This document shows, one piece after another, positions 31,330 through 38,003 of a stretch of DNA of 64,000 nucleotides. The stretch lies in the NCBI GenBank assembly GCA_022041995.1, contig CP074381.1:1612001-1676000 (forward strand). The letters run 5' to 3'. Every line of letters starts with the position of its first letter. Position 1 is the first letter of the stretch. The notes below the pieces were generated by a model that saw only the letters and a list, made by a program, of their open reading frames with translations, had not been told where the DNA came from and ran no database searches. The position numbers and the translations under genes are program-made. Origin of the DNA: Cupriavidus necator (GTDB lineage Bacteria; Pseudomonadota; Gammaproteobacteria; Burkholderiales; Burkholderiaceae).

Positions 31330-31359
31330 AGGGCTTAGAGCGATCTAGGTCCTTTTTTT
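31330..31359 (+). terminator. Terminator after tRNA-Val
   Basis: The ten-base arms AGGGCTTAGA (31330-31339) and TCTAGGTCCT (31344-31353) pair fully, with two G-T pairs, around a GCGA loop, followed by a T-run to 31359. It is the expected end of the tRNA-Val transcript. Confidence 0.75.
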
Positions 31360-31440
31360 ATGCCCGTTTCACCACCCGGTGAAGGCGCCAAAAAGAGCCT
31401 GTACCACCCAACAGGTAGCCTCGCCGCCGAGGCCAGAGCC

Positions 31441-31557
31441 GATTGCATCGTCCGGGCTCGTCATCGAATGTCGCGGCGTGCGCGTGTGTTTCGAAGGCAA
31501 ACCTGAGTCCAATGTACTGCGCCTTGTGCTGACGAGCTTGCTGGGATCGGGTTCGTG
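31441..31557 (+). pseudogene. Possible IS66-family accessory protein remnant
   Basis: In one plus-strand frame the sequence encodes about 38 residues ending LRLVLTSLLGSGS before a stop. The pattern (a short beta-rich stretch with GVRVCFEG, then a hydrophobic Leu-rich helix and stop) resembles the C-terminus of IS66 OrfA proteins. There is no start codon or upstream helix-turn-helix, and the following OrfB is absent. It is a weak similarity call made by eye. Confidence 0.25.
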
Positions 31558-31881
31558 ATGCAGGTACTGAAGCTAGAGACCATGCGGACCGGATCGTCGT
31601 TGAAGAGAACTGCGAGAACTAGCCGTCGACAGGTATTGTCAGTCCATCGGTAACCGGGGGCTCAAGCATCAGATCGCGCATCCCGACTTGGTCCTGTTCT
31701 GCTGAGCGATGTCCTGGGTGAAGGGGGGCTGATATTGGTAAACGCCGCCGGCGGCTCAAGGCAGGCTTACACCATGGCTGGAAGGAGATCGCCTCTCGTC
31801 CCCTCGTTCGGGTTACCCGACCCGCGCAGCGGTCAATGCGCGTAGGGTAGACGAGAAGTGGAGAATTGAGCTAGGAGCAGA

Positions 31882-31929
31882 GGTTATTCCGTTGCAATCT
31901 CTGTGCATTCCATCGGAAATGGAATAACC
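31882..31929. repeat. Inverted repeat (GGTTATTCC ... GGAATAACC)
   Basis: A 9-bp perfect inverted repeat with arms at 31882-31890 and 31921-31929. A second perfect 7-bp inverted pair, ATTCCAT at 31907-31913 and ATGGAAT at 31919-31925, overlaps the right arm. The overlapping arms would allow two mutually exclusive hairpins in RNA. No gene starts directly beside it. Confidence 0.45.
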
Positions 31930-31935
31930 CAATAC

Positions 31936-31977
31936 ATATGCTCACGTAAGAATATGAATCTTCTTTTGTGAGCATAT
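31936..31977. repeat. AT-rich hairpin (ATATGCTCAC ... GTGAGCATAT)
   Basis: A 10-bp perfect inverted repeat, arms 31936-31945 and 31968-31977, separated by 22 AT-rich bases that include a smaller AAGA/TCTT pair. There is no T-run after it on either strand, so it is not a typical terminator. It may be an operator, or the end of an old mobile element. Confidence 0.45.
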
Positions 31978-32108
31978 CCATCTTTAGGGATGAAAGGGAC
32001 AGCCGAAGGCCCCTGCATGCACAATGTCGGCTCCTTCCATCAATCCTGGTTTGGATGATTTCGACAGCCATCTGGGCCACGCGCTATCTTCGCCCGCGCA
32101 GCGTTCCG

Positions 32109-32348
32109 TCAAACAGGTGTGCGCAACGCAAGATTCAATTGGTCCACGGCCTGTGCCCAGTCTGCATCCTCGTCAAATTCGTCGCGCAGCAAGGTTGCCT
32201 GGGCCGGCGTCCAGAATGGTGCTTCCCAAAGATTGATGTCTTGCGGTAGCGGCGAATGCTTCGCAACGAACGCAAGGATGTCCGCTTTGCTCGATGGCAA
32301 GCCGAGCTGGGCGAACAGGTCAGAAAACTGGTGAAATGGGGTGTCCAT
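32109..32348 (-). CDS. DUF2789 family protein
   Basis: A 79-residue acidic protein starting MDTPFHQFSDLFAQLGLPSS, followed by LWEAPFWTPAQATLLRDE and ending in a Leu-rich helix. The N-terminal MDTP-H-F-LF-QLGLP pattern and length match the DUF2789 family of small uncharacterised proteobacterial proteins. The ATG at 32348 is used; the upstream in-frame extension has no conserved character. It may be co-transcribed with a 58-residue ORF 67 bp upstream. Function unknown. Confidence 0.7.
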   Translation of the reverse strand: MDTPFHQFSDLFAQLGLPSSKADILAFVAKHSPLPQDINLWEAPFWTPAQATLLRDEFDEDADWAQAVDQLNLALRTPV

Positions 32349-32415
32349 TGGAAACGTCCGGGAAGCAGGGTTTTGGCGGATGAAATGAAAGTGTGGCCGT
32401 AGGACTGCGCCTTTT

Positions 32416-32592
32416 TTACAAGGGAGCGGCGCTCGCGTTAACGGGCTGTTCTGCCCAGCTATGCATGGCCCGCGCAATCAGCGCGCAAACGGCGAGCGTG
32501 CCTGAGACAACGCCCAGTGACGAAGACGTGTGGGCGTGTGCAACAAACGCCGCCATTTCCCACTTTGTGGCGATCTTCTTGTCGCGTGTCAT
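32416..32592 (-). CDS. Small membrane-associated ORF, 58 residues, unknown
   Basis: A short open frame (MTRDKKIATKWEMAAFVAHA, then a hydrophobic segment SLGVVSGTLAVCALIARAM, ending NASAAPL) on the same strand as the DUF2789 gene and 67 bp upstream of it. A charged N-terminus followed by one hydrophobic helix is plausible for a small inner-membrane protein, but no clear ribosome-binding site precedes the ATG at 32592. Could be chance. Confidence 0.35.
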   Translation of the reverse strand: MTRDKKIATKWEMAAFVAHAHTSSSLGVVSGTLAVCALIARAMHSWAEQPVNASAAPL

Positions 32593-33202
32593 TTTTCAGT
32601 GAGCCGTGGCGGCGTTGCAGCCGAAGGCCGAAGTCTGCAATACCACCTTCGCCCTGAGTGCGATGCTCGAAGGCGATTATGAAATCTACATGGTGGTCGT
32701 TCGCAGCTCATCATCTGGTCCTCCATCTGATCTGAGAACCAGCGCCACAACGTCGCGTCTTGTTCATTGGCATGGGCCGCTGCTTGGAGCTGGGCCATCT
32801 TTAAGCAGATGTTGCCATTCATGGAATCTCCGTGTTTGCTCATTCCGTGTCTGTCTCAAGTGCCGGCCTGGCGCAGCCAAATGTTGACTTGGGGCTTGTG
32901 CACTTTATTCGGATGAGCCCACAGTTTCCATCGTCTTCTGGTATGACTGGCCTACACGCTCGGCGTGTCTGTAACGCATTCGGCATCCAGGCCGGCAAGC
33001 ATGTCGCGATCTGCTTGAGGATCGGGGGCGATATCAGCAGCCTTAATTCCTTCGGGGTTGGCGATGATAGTATGTTCTTCAGGCAGTCGTTTGACTGCAG
33101 GAAGGCGGGCGCTTTTCGAGCTGCCAGCGTCAATGGTATTTTCAGTAACGCAAGGTCGCCCGGTCGTGTCTGGCTTGGCGCGACGATCATGACTACCTGG
33201 CC
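32593..33202. other. Decayed stretch between small ORF and AraC regulator
   Basis: About 600 bp with no convincing intact gene. It contains an isochorismatase-family fragment (listed separately). Open frames of 84-128 codons exist on the minus strand (32589-32843, 32840-33226, 32952-33218), but their products resemble nothing I recognise and they overlap one another. Base composition is less GC-rich than the core genome. Confidence 0.4.
32605..32697 (+). pseudogene. Isochorismatase-family (YcaC-like) gene fragment
   Basis: The plus strand encodes AEVCNTTFALSAMLEGDYE followed by IYMVV, which lines up with TEVCNTTFALCAMLEGNYE and IYMVA of the intact hydrolase at 43137-43823. Only about 30 residues around the catalytic cysteine survive, and neither end continues. 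It is the remnant of a second, diverged copy. The DNA differs at many third positions, so it is not a recent duplicate. Confidence 0.65.
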
Positions 33203-34123
33203 ATGCGACTCTCCACATCTACTCACGAATCTGCCAAGCCGGCCATTCAGCGCGACTCATTAGGGTGCTTGTCGGAGGCATTGCGATACGATCAGGCGCT
33301 TGCCGCCGGCGATCTCAATTTCTACCGCAAGAGTTCCGTGATTGAGCGGATGAGTCAGGTAGTGACCCCAGCTTCGGCACGAGGGTTTCTGGTTGGCGTC
33401 TCTCTGATGGAAGGCCATCGTCGACGCATTTTTAGTCCGAATCAGGCGAACATGCATGCATTCGAGGCAGGTTCCATCTATCTGCGGAACTTCCAGGATG
33501 ACTACAAGGCGGATATGTATGGGACGTTTGATTTCGTACTCATCGAACTGCCGCGCCCCTTCATGGAGCGTACAGCCCTGGAACTCGGCTGCCCCGCAGG
33601 TCTTGAACTGCGGCATGCCGCGGCGCAGACGGACGCCGTGCTGGCCCATCTCGCCCAGGCACTCTTACCCGCGCTCGCGCGGCCTGAAGGCGTCAGCAGG
33701 TTGTTTATCGATCAACTCGGACACGTGATCGGCACATACCTGGTCGAACATTATGGAGGTGTCAATCGGGGACGCATTCACTCCATGGGCCGACTTTCGC
33801 CTCGCATACTTGCGCGGGCGCAGGAGTTCCTCACGGCGCGGCTGGACGACGGAAACGTGTCCATTGCCGAGGTTGCTGATGCGTGTCAATTGTCCCGAAG
33901 CCATTTTTCCCGGGCATTTCGGCAGAGTACCGGCAAAACACCACATGAATGGCTGCTGGAGCGTCGCCTCGAGCGCGCGGCGGCACTGCTGCGCACCACG
34001 GACTTGCCGATAGCCGGGATTGCTGCGTCGTGCGGCTTTGCGGATCAGAGCCATCTCACACGCAGCTTCTCTAAGAAGCTTGGCCTGACGCCGGGTGACT
34101 GGCGGAGCGGTCGGCAAGACTAG
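33203..34123 (+). CDS. AraC-family transcriptional regulator
   Basis: A 306-residue regulator with a non-conserved sensor N-terminus and a C-terminal pair of helix-turn-helix motifs: VSIAEVADACQLSRSHFSRAF and then LPIAGIAASCGFADQSHLTRSF, followed by the family end GLTPGDWR. The ligand is unknown. Its neighbours suggest that it controls part of the hydrolase/porin cluster downstream, but no shared operator was found. The translation start (33203) is the first ATG in frame; an internal start is possible. Confidence 0.82.
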   Translation: MRLSTSTHESAKPAIQRDSLGCLSEALRYDQALAAGDLNFYRKSSVIERMSQVVTPASARGFLVGVSLMEGHRRRIFSPNQANMHAFEAGSIYLRNFQDDYKADMYGTFDFVLIELPRPFMERTALELGCPAGLELRHAAAQTDAVLAHLAQALLPALARPEGVSRLFIDQLGHVIGTYLVEHYGGVNRGRIHSMGRLSPRILARAQEFLTARLDDGNVSIAEVADACQLSRSHFSRAFRQSTGKTPHEWLLERRLERAAALLRTTDLPIAGIAASCGFADQSHLTRSFSKKLGLTPGDWRSGRQD

Positions 34124-34316
34124 GCACGCCTGGGTGCCAGCACTTGCCAGCCATTATCTGGCCCGCGCTGAGCACAAAAAGACAATGAAACGCACACGCG
34201 TTCAAGCCAAAGGGCTGGTGTAACACTACATTGCTGTCGGGCGCGTCGTATCTCCCCACATGGAGCGATGGGGTGATTCGCGCCTCTGATGTCGATGCTA
34301 CGTGGAGGGCCCTACC

Positions 34317-35045
34317 GTGACTGCTGTATTACCGATGCGCGCCGAATCAGCGGCGCAGGACGACGCGGTGGTCCTTGTTGTCGATGATGACTTGCAGTTG
34401 CGAAACGCGCTGGGAAGCCTATTTCGTTCAGTCGGCATCCAAGCCGTGCTGCTCGACTCCGCGGCCGAGCTTTTTGCCTTCGGCTTCCCGGATGCGCCTT
34501 GTTGCCTGGTTCTCGATGTGCGCCTGAAGGGGCAAAGTGGCTTGGATGTGCAAGCCCGCATGGCAGAGCTCGGCATTCATATTCCCATCATCTTCATGAC
34601 CGGCTACGGGGACATTCCGATGACGGTTGCTGCCATGAAGGCGGGGGCAGAACACTTTCTTTCCAAGCCGTTCCGTGAACAGGAACTGCTCGATGCCGTC
34701 ACGGAGGCCCTACAGAAGGAGGGCTCGCGACGTGAGCGCTTGTGCCGATTGGCTGCAGTGCGCGACTGCTTCCGTTCCCTGACGCCGCGGGAGAGTGAGG
34801 TCATGGCGCATGCCGCATCAGGTTTGACAAACAAGGAGATTGCCGCCGTCATGTGCATCAGCGTGGTGACTGTCAAAGTTCATCGATGCCAGGCAATGCG
34901 AAAAATGAGGGCTCGGAGTTTTGCCGATCTGGTGCTTCTTGCGCAAACTCTCGGTCTCGTGCTGCTTCCCTCTGAGTCCGAAGCTGACGAGCAGCCTGCC
35001 ATCCGGCTGCAGCCTCGACAGCTTGGAGCCGCAACCATAGCTTAG
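34317..35045 (+). CDS. FixJ/NarL-type response regulator (receiver plus LuxR-type HTH)
   Basis: A 242-residue two-component regulator. The receiver domain has the acidic pocket VVDDD (22-25), phospho-acceptor Asp67 in CLVLDVRL and a KPF motif with the conserved Lys. The output domain has the LuxR/FixJ HTH (LTPRESEVMAHAASGLTNKE, VTVKVHRCQAMRKM). The GTG at 34317 is chosen because GGAGGG lies 7 bases before it. It is a close paralogue of the regulator at 44299 (shared blocks such as MTGYGDIPMTVAAMKAGAE). No kinase gene is adjacent. Confidence 0.85.
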   Translation: MTAVLPMRAESAAQDDAVVLVVDDDLQLRNALGSLFRSVGIQAVLLDSAAELFAFGFPDAPCCLVLDVRLKGQSGLDVQARMAELGIHIPIIFMTGYGDIPMTVAAMKAGAEHFLSKPFREQELLDAVTEALQKEGSRRERLCRLAAVRDCFRSLTPRESEVMAHAASGLTNKEIAAVMCISVVTVKVHRCQAMRKMRARSFADLVLLAQTLGLVLLPSESEADEQPAIRLQPRQLGAATIA

Positions 35046-35117
35046 CGATGGCGTCGGGCAGCGTGCAGAGGACGCAGGTCATGTAAGGACGTCCCATCGA
35101 TCCACTGCACGACACAC

Positions 35118-35510
35118 TCACGATGGAGGAGAGTCCGTCTTGCGAGGACGTAATGCATTTTCAATGCATTGGATCATGTCCGTGTCCTGAAATGGCTTGT
35201 AAAGAACGCACGTCGCACCCATTGCCTTGGCACGCTGATCGAATCCCTCATGCGCAAATGCTGTCATGAAAATGACAGGCATATCGAGATTGCGCGCGCG
35301 CAGGGCTTCTATCAAAGCGAAGCCGTCCATGCCGGGCATTTGCGCGTCTGTGATCACGCAGGACATGCAAGGCAGCGAAGTGCACCGCAGTAGCTCTTGA
35401 CCGCCTCCGAACAATTGCACGCCAAGATCGAGCGAACGCAGCAGCCCCCCCATGGCATTTCGGACGGCGACATCGTCGTCAACTATTGCGATCGTGGGGC
35501 GAGCTATCAC
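35118..35510 (-). CDS. Stand-alone receiver-domain response regulator
   Basis: A 130-residue CheY-like protein with only a receiver domain: IAIVDDD at the N-terminus, phospho-acceptor Asp55 in CVITDAQMPGMDG, the switch residue in FMTAFAHE and Lys in LYKPFQD. The start is a GTG at 35510 preceded by AAGGAG. No output domain follows. FixJ-group receivers without output domain often act as phosphate sinks or partners in phosphorelays; convergent with the FixJ-type regulator gene at 34317. Confidence 0.8.
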   Translation of the reverse strand: MIARPTIAIVDDDVAVRNAMGGLLRSLDLGVQLFGGGQELLRCTSLPCMSCVITDAQMPGMDGFALIEALRARNLDMPVIFMTAFAHEGFDQRAKAMGATCVLYKPFQDTDMIQCIENALRPRKTDSPPS

Positions 35511-35587
35511 ACTGACTCCTTGTATACGCGCTGAGCGCTGGCAATGCTCTGCTGGAAGAGTAACGCCGAACCGGTGCACACCCTATC

Positions 35588-35719
35588 ATACGATGGTATT
35601 GCCGATTCCTCGGGTGCACGTCCCACGCTACGTTGCGATGAAGTCACGCTGGCCAGGAAAATCAGTCCCCCAGCGATAGTGAGCCAGCCAGATATTCTGT
35701 CCGATTCATACCAAGGTAT
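35588..35719. promoter_or_regulatory. Pair of ATAC-N4-GTAT palindromes
   Basis: ATACGATGGTAT (35588-35599) and ATACCAAGGTAT (35708-35719) share the form ATAC-N4-GTAT and lie exactly 120 bp apart. They sit in the 247-bp gap upstream of the receiver gene (start 35510) and downstream of the DUF1275 gene. Short palindromes of this size are typical of dimeric HTH regulators, including LuxR/FixJ types. No protein is assigned. Confidence 0.35.
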
Positions 35720-35757
35720 TACATGCGACGGCATCTCGATTTCATTCGTCTGCCAAT

Positions 35758-36486
35758 TCACTTCTGCAGGCTGTTCGCGCCATTGCGCCAAGTCAAGAAA
35801 CTGAGCGCCGTCAGCAATACGGCTGGCAGCATTACACACCAGAGCGAAAGCATCGAATAGCCAAGGGCGCCGAGAGCGGCGCCCGATGCGAAACCCGCGA
35901 GCGCCGGTACCATCTTTTTGAGCCGACCGCGTATGGCTTTGCCTTCGGCCTCAGATGCGGATGGCAGGTCCACCAGGTCAATGATAATTTGCGTCGTATT
36001 TCCGGTCATGATCGTGGTGGGGCCGAGGTCTGACAAGGACGTCCGGGACAGTGAGTTCTGAATACCCATGGCCACTACGGCAAGCATGCCGGCGCCGACG
36101 GCTGCAGGCGTACTTGGATCGGAAATGGGAGAGGCGTGGACCCCGGCAACTATGAAGAGAACCAGCGCCACGGCCTCGGCAAATAGCAACAGCGAGGGTG
36201 CCGATTGTTTGTCCCGTACGATGCGTGACTCGGTCAGCCTGGCGGCCGCAACCGCCAAGGCAAAAGTCGGCAGCGCAAGCAGTTTGGCGAGCAGGCCCGC
36301 AGAATCACCGGCGATGTCGACGCCGATCATCACGAAGTTTCCTGTCACGTGCGCCGTAAATAGGCCGAACAGTGAAATGAACCCGACCACGTCTACGTAG
36401 CCGGCGACGAAGGCCAGGATGCAGCCGAACGCCGGTCCTGAAAGATCAGCGCGGCGACCGGCGTCAGGAAGCTGTGTGGTTGTCAA
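35758..36486 (-). CDS. DUF1275 (YoaK-like) membrane protein
   Basis: A 242-residue inner-membrane protein with about six hydrophobic segments. The DUF1275 signature is visible: FVAGYVDVVGFISLFGLFTAHVTGNFV and, later, MGIQNSLSRTSLSDLGPTTIMTGNTTQ. These motifs form the family core. The function is unknown. Nearby genes encode a porin, an XapX protein and hydrolases on the same strand, so a role in uptake or envelope function linked to that cluster is possible. Confidence 0.85.
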   Translation of the reverse strand: MTTTQLPDAGRRADLSGPAFGCILAFVAGYVDVVGFISLFGLFTAHVTGNFVMIGVDIAGDSAGLLAKLLALPTFALAVAAARLTESRIVRDKQSAPSLLLFAEAVALVLFIVAGVHASPISDPSTPAAVGAGMLAVVAMGIQNSLSRTSLSDLGPTTIMTGNTTQIIIDLVDLPSASEAEGKAIRGRLKKMVPALAGFASGAALGALGYSMLSLWCVMLPAVLLTALSFLTWRNGANSLQK

Positions 36487-36519
36487 TGCGGTCTCTCACG
36501 ATGGTTGGTCAGCGGACGG

Positions 36520-37668
36520 TCAGAAGCTGTGCCGCATCGCAATGGCGAACGTCTGCGGGTCTGCGCCAGCCTTGATACCGAGGTTGTTGATGGCGAAGTC
36601 ATAGGTCGCGTTGCTGCGGTTGTTGATGCGGCTGTAGTAGGCGTATAGCGCGGTGCGCTTGGAAAGGGGGTAGTCATAGCCGACGGTTACCTGAAATGCG
36701 CCGGTATCCGAACCACTTCGGACGGATCCAATCGTTTCCATAGCTGTGCCGGTGCCATCGCCGACAAAGGCGAAGCCGGCGCGTATGCTGCCGGGGCCAA
36801 GCTCCTGTATCAGCGAGACATAGTAGCCATTGCGCGTAAGGTCTCCAGTGGCGGTACGATAGTGCAGGCGTTCATACAGAGCACTGATGCGCGTCGAGGG
36901 GAACTGGTAGGAAATTCCCGCCTTGATTGCGTCGTCGTTGCGTCCGCTGGTCTGATAGTGCTGGTGGATTTCATAGGCAAGCGTCAGGTTCAGGTTGCCG
37001 TGGCCATAGGCCGTGGCAAAGGAATACAACGCCGGATTGCGCGGCACCGTGGTCTTTTCTTCCGGCAATCCCCAGGCGATGGCGCCGCTCAAGCCGTGCC
37101 ACGTCGGCGACTGGTAGTGCAACGAGTTCTTCTGCCGTCTATCAAATGAGCTTGTGTTCTGGACATTGTCGCTGGTAGACGCAGCGCCATTGCCTATCAG
37201 CGCCATGTAACCCGCAGTGGTGGGGTAATACGGGTCGTAGCTCTTGGTTGCACTTGTGTATGGCGTGTCCCAGTTGCCCATGAAGAGTGTGCCGTACGGG
37301 CTCTGAAGACCGAGCCGGGTATCCCGCGCGGCGATTTGCCCAGCGCCGTTGTCAATCGACAGGGCGCTTTCGATCTGCCAGATCGCCTTGATCCCATTGG
37401 CCAACTGTTCCTCGCCCCGCATGCCGAACACAGAGCGGTTATTCGTGAGGCGCGCCGTATTGCCCAATCTGGTGCCGTCGGTTGCGGTGGTCACGGTCAC
37501 ATACTCGATTGCCGTGTTCAGCCGACCATAGATCGCGACGTTGTTGTCCGCCATGACAGGTGCCGCGGCCGCGGACAAAGAGGCAGCCAAGGCGACGTGA
37601 ATGCGCCGGGGCGCGATTGCGTTAGTGCGGCTGGCAAGTGCTTCGGGCTGCTTTCGGGAACGACTCAT
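36520..37668 (-). CDS. Outer-membrane porin (Gram-negative porin, Omp32/OmpC-like)
   Basis: Trimeric beta-barrel porin precursor of 382 residues. The N-terminal signal with positively charged leader ends SAAAAPVMADNNVAIYGRL, which starts the first beta strand; the C-terminus FAIAMRHSF ends in the phenylalanine required for outer-membrane assembly. Alternating hydrophobic strands and the loop GMRGEEQLANGIKAIWQIES are typical of Burkholderiales porins. The start at 37668 (MSRSRKQPEAL) gives a rather long leader; an internal start cannot be excluded. It follows the XapX gene by 4 bp. Confidence 0.82.
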   Translation of the reverse strand: MSRSRKQPEALASRTNAIAPRRIHVALAASLSAAAAPVMADNNVAIYGRLNTAIEYVTVTTATDGTRLGNTARLTNNRSVFGMRGEEQLANGIKAIWQIESALSIDNGAGQIAARDTRLGLQSPYGTLFMGNWDTPYTSATKSYDPYYPTTAGYMALIGNGAASTSDNVQNTSSFDRRQKNSLHYQSPTWHGLSGAIAWGLPEEKTTVPRNPALYSFATAYGHGNLNLTLAYEIHQHYQTSGRNDDAIKAGISYQFPSTRISALYERLHYRTATGDLTRNGYYVSLIQELGPGSIRAGFAFVGDGTGTAMETIGSVRSGSDTGAFQVTVGYDYPLSKRTALYAYYSRINNRSNATYDFAINNLGIKAGADPQTFAIAMRHSF

Positions 37669-37672
37669 GCTG

Positions 37673-37966
37673 TTATTGGTTCCCTTCCTTGCTACGCGCG
37701 GGGAGGGATGCCGACGGTTCAACGACCGTGTCCGCTTTGGGCGGTGTACCCGTAATCTTCGGGACGCATTCGCCGCGGAACCATGCAATGGTGACTGGCT
37801 CGCCCGCCAGCATGCGCTTGACCGGCGGCACAACCTGCTCGCCAATCAGCATGCCCAGCAGCCCGATCAAAGCAATTGCGGGCGGCGCAGGCGAGCGGAC
37901 CTGCATCAGTGCATAGATGATGCCGACCAGGATGCCGGCACCAAGGGAGATGAGATAGAGCTTCAT
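37673..37966 (-). CDS. XapX domain (DUF1427) small membrane protein
   Basis: A 97-residue protein with two predicted membrane helices: MKLYLISLGAGILVGIIYAL and a second, PAIALIGLLGMLIGEQ, followed by the XapX-type IAWFRGECVPKITGTP. The start ATG at 37966 makes the first helix N-terminal. It lies just before the porin gene and after the MFS gene on the same strand. XapX was first named beside xanthosine transport genes in E. coli; no biochemical role is settled. Confidence 0.78.
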   Translation of the reverse strand: MKLYLISLGAGILVGIIYALMQVRSPAPPAIALIGLLGMLIGEQVVPPVKRMLAGEPVTIAWFRGECVPKITGTPPKADTVVEPSASLPARSKEGNQ

Positions 37967-38003
37967 ATGTGACAAGGTTGGAGAGGGGGAAATCGGTGCG
38001 GCG

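Larger units (their letters stand above)
31360..32108. other. Gene-poor, decayed stretch downstream of tRNA-Val
   Basis: No intact gene is supported in this 750 bp. One stretch (about 31441-31557, plus strand) reads like the C-terminal end of an IS66-type accessory protein (GLVIECRGVRVCFEGKPES, then LRLVLTSLLGSGS and a stop), with no start and no downstream transposase. The later part (31880-31980) is AT-rich with two inverted repeats, listed separately. The stretch looks like remains of a mobile element inserted beside the tRNA gene. Confidence 0.4.

Noticed and set aside
32840..33226. Minus-strand frame of 128 codons upstream of the AraC regulator
   Set aside because: It overlaps another frame and has no recognised motif, signal peptide or ribosome-binding site.
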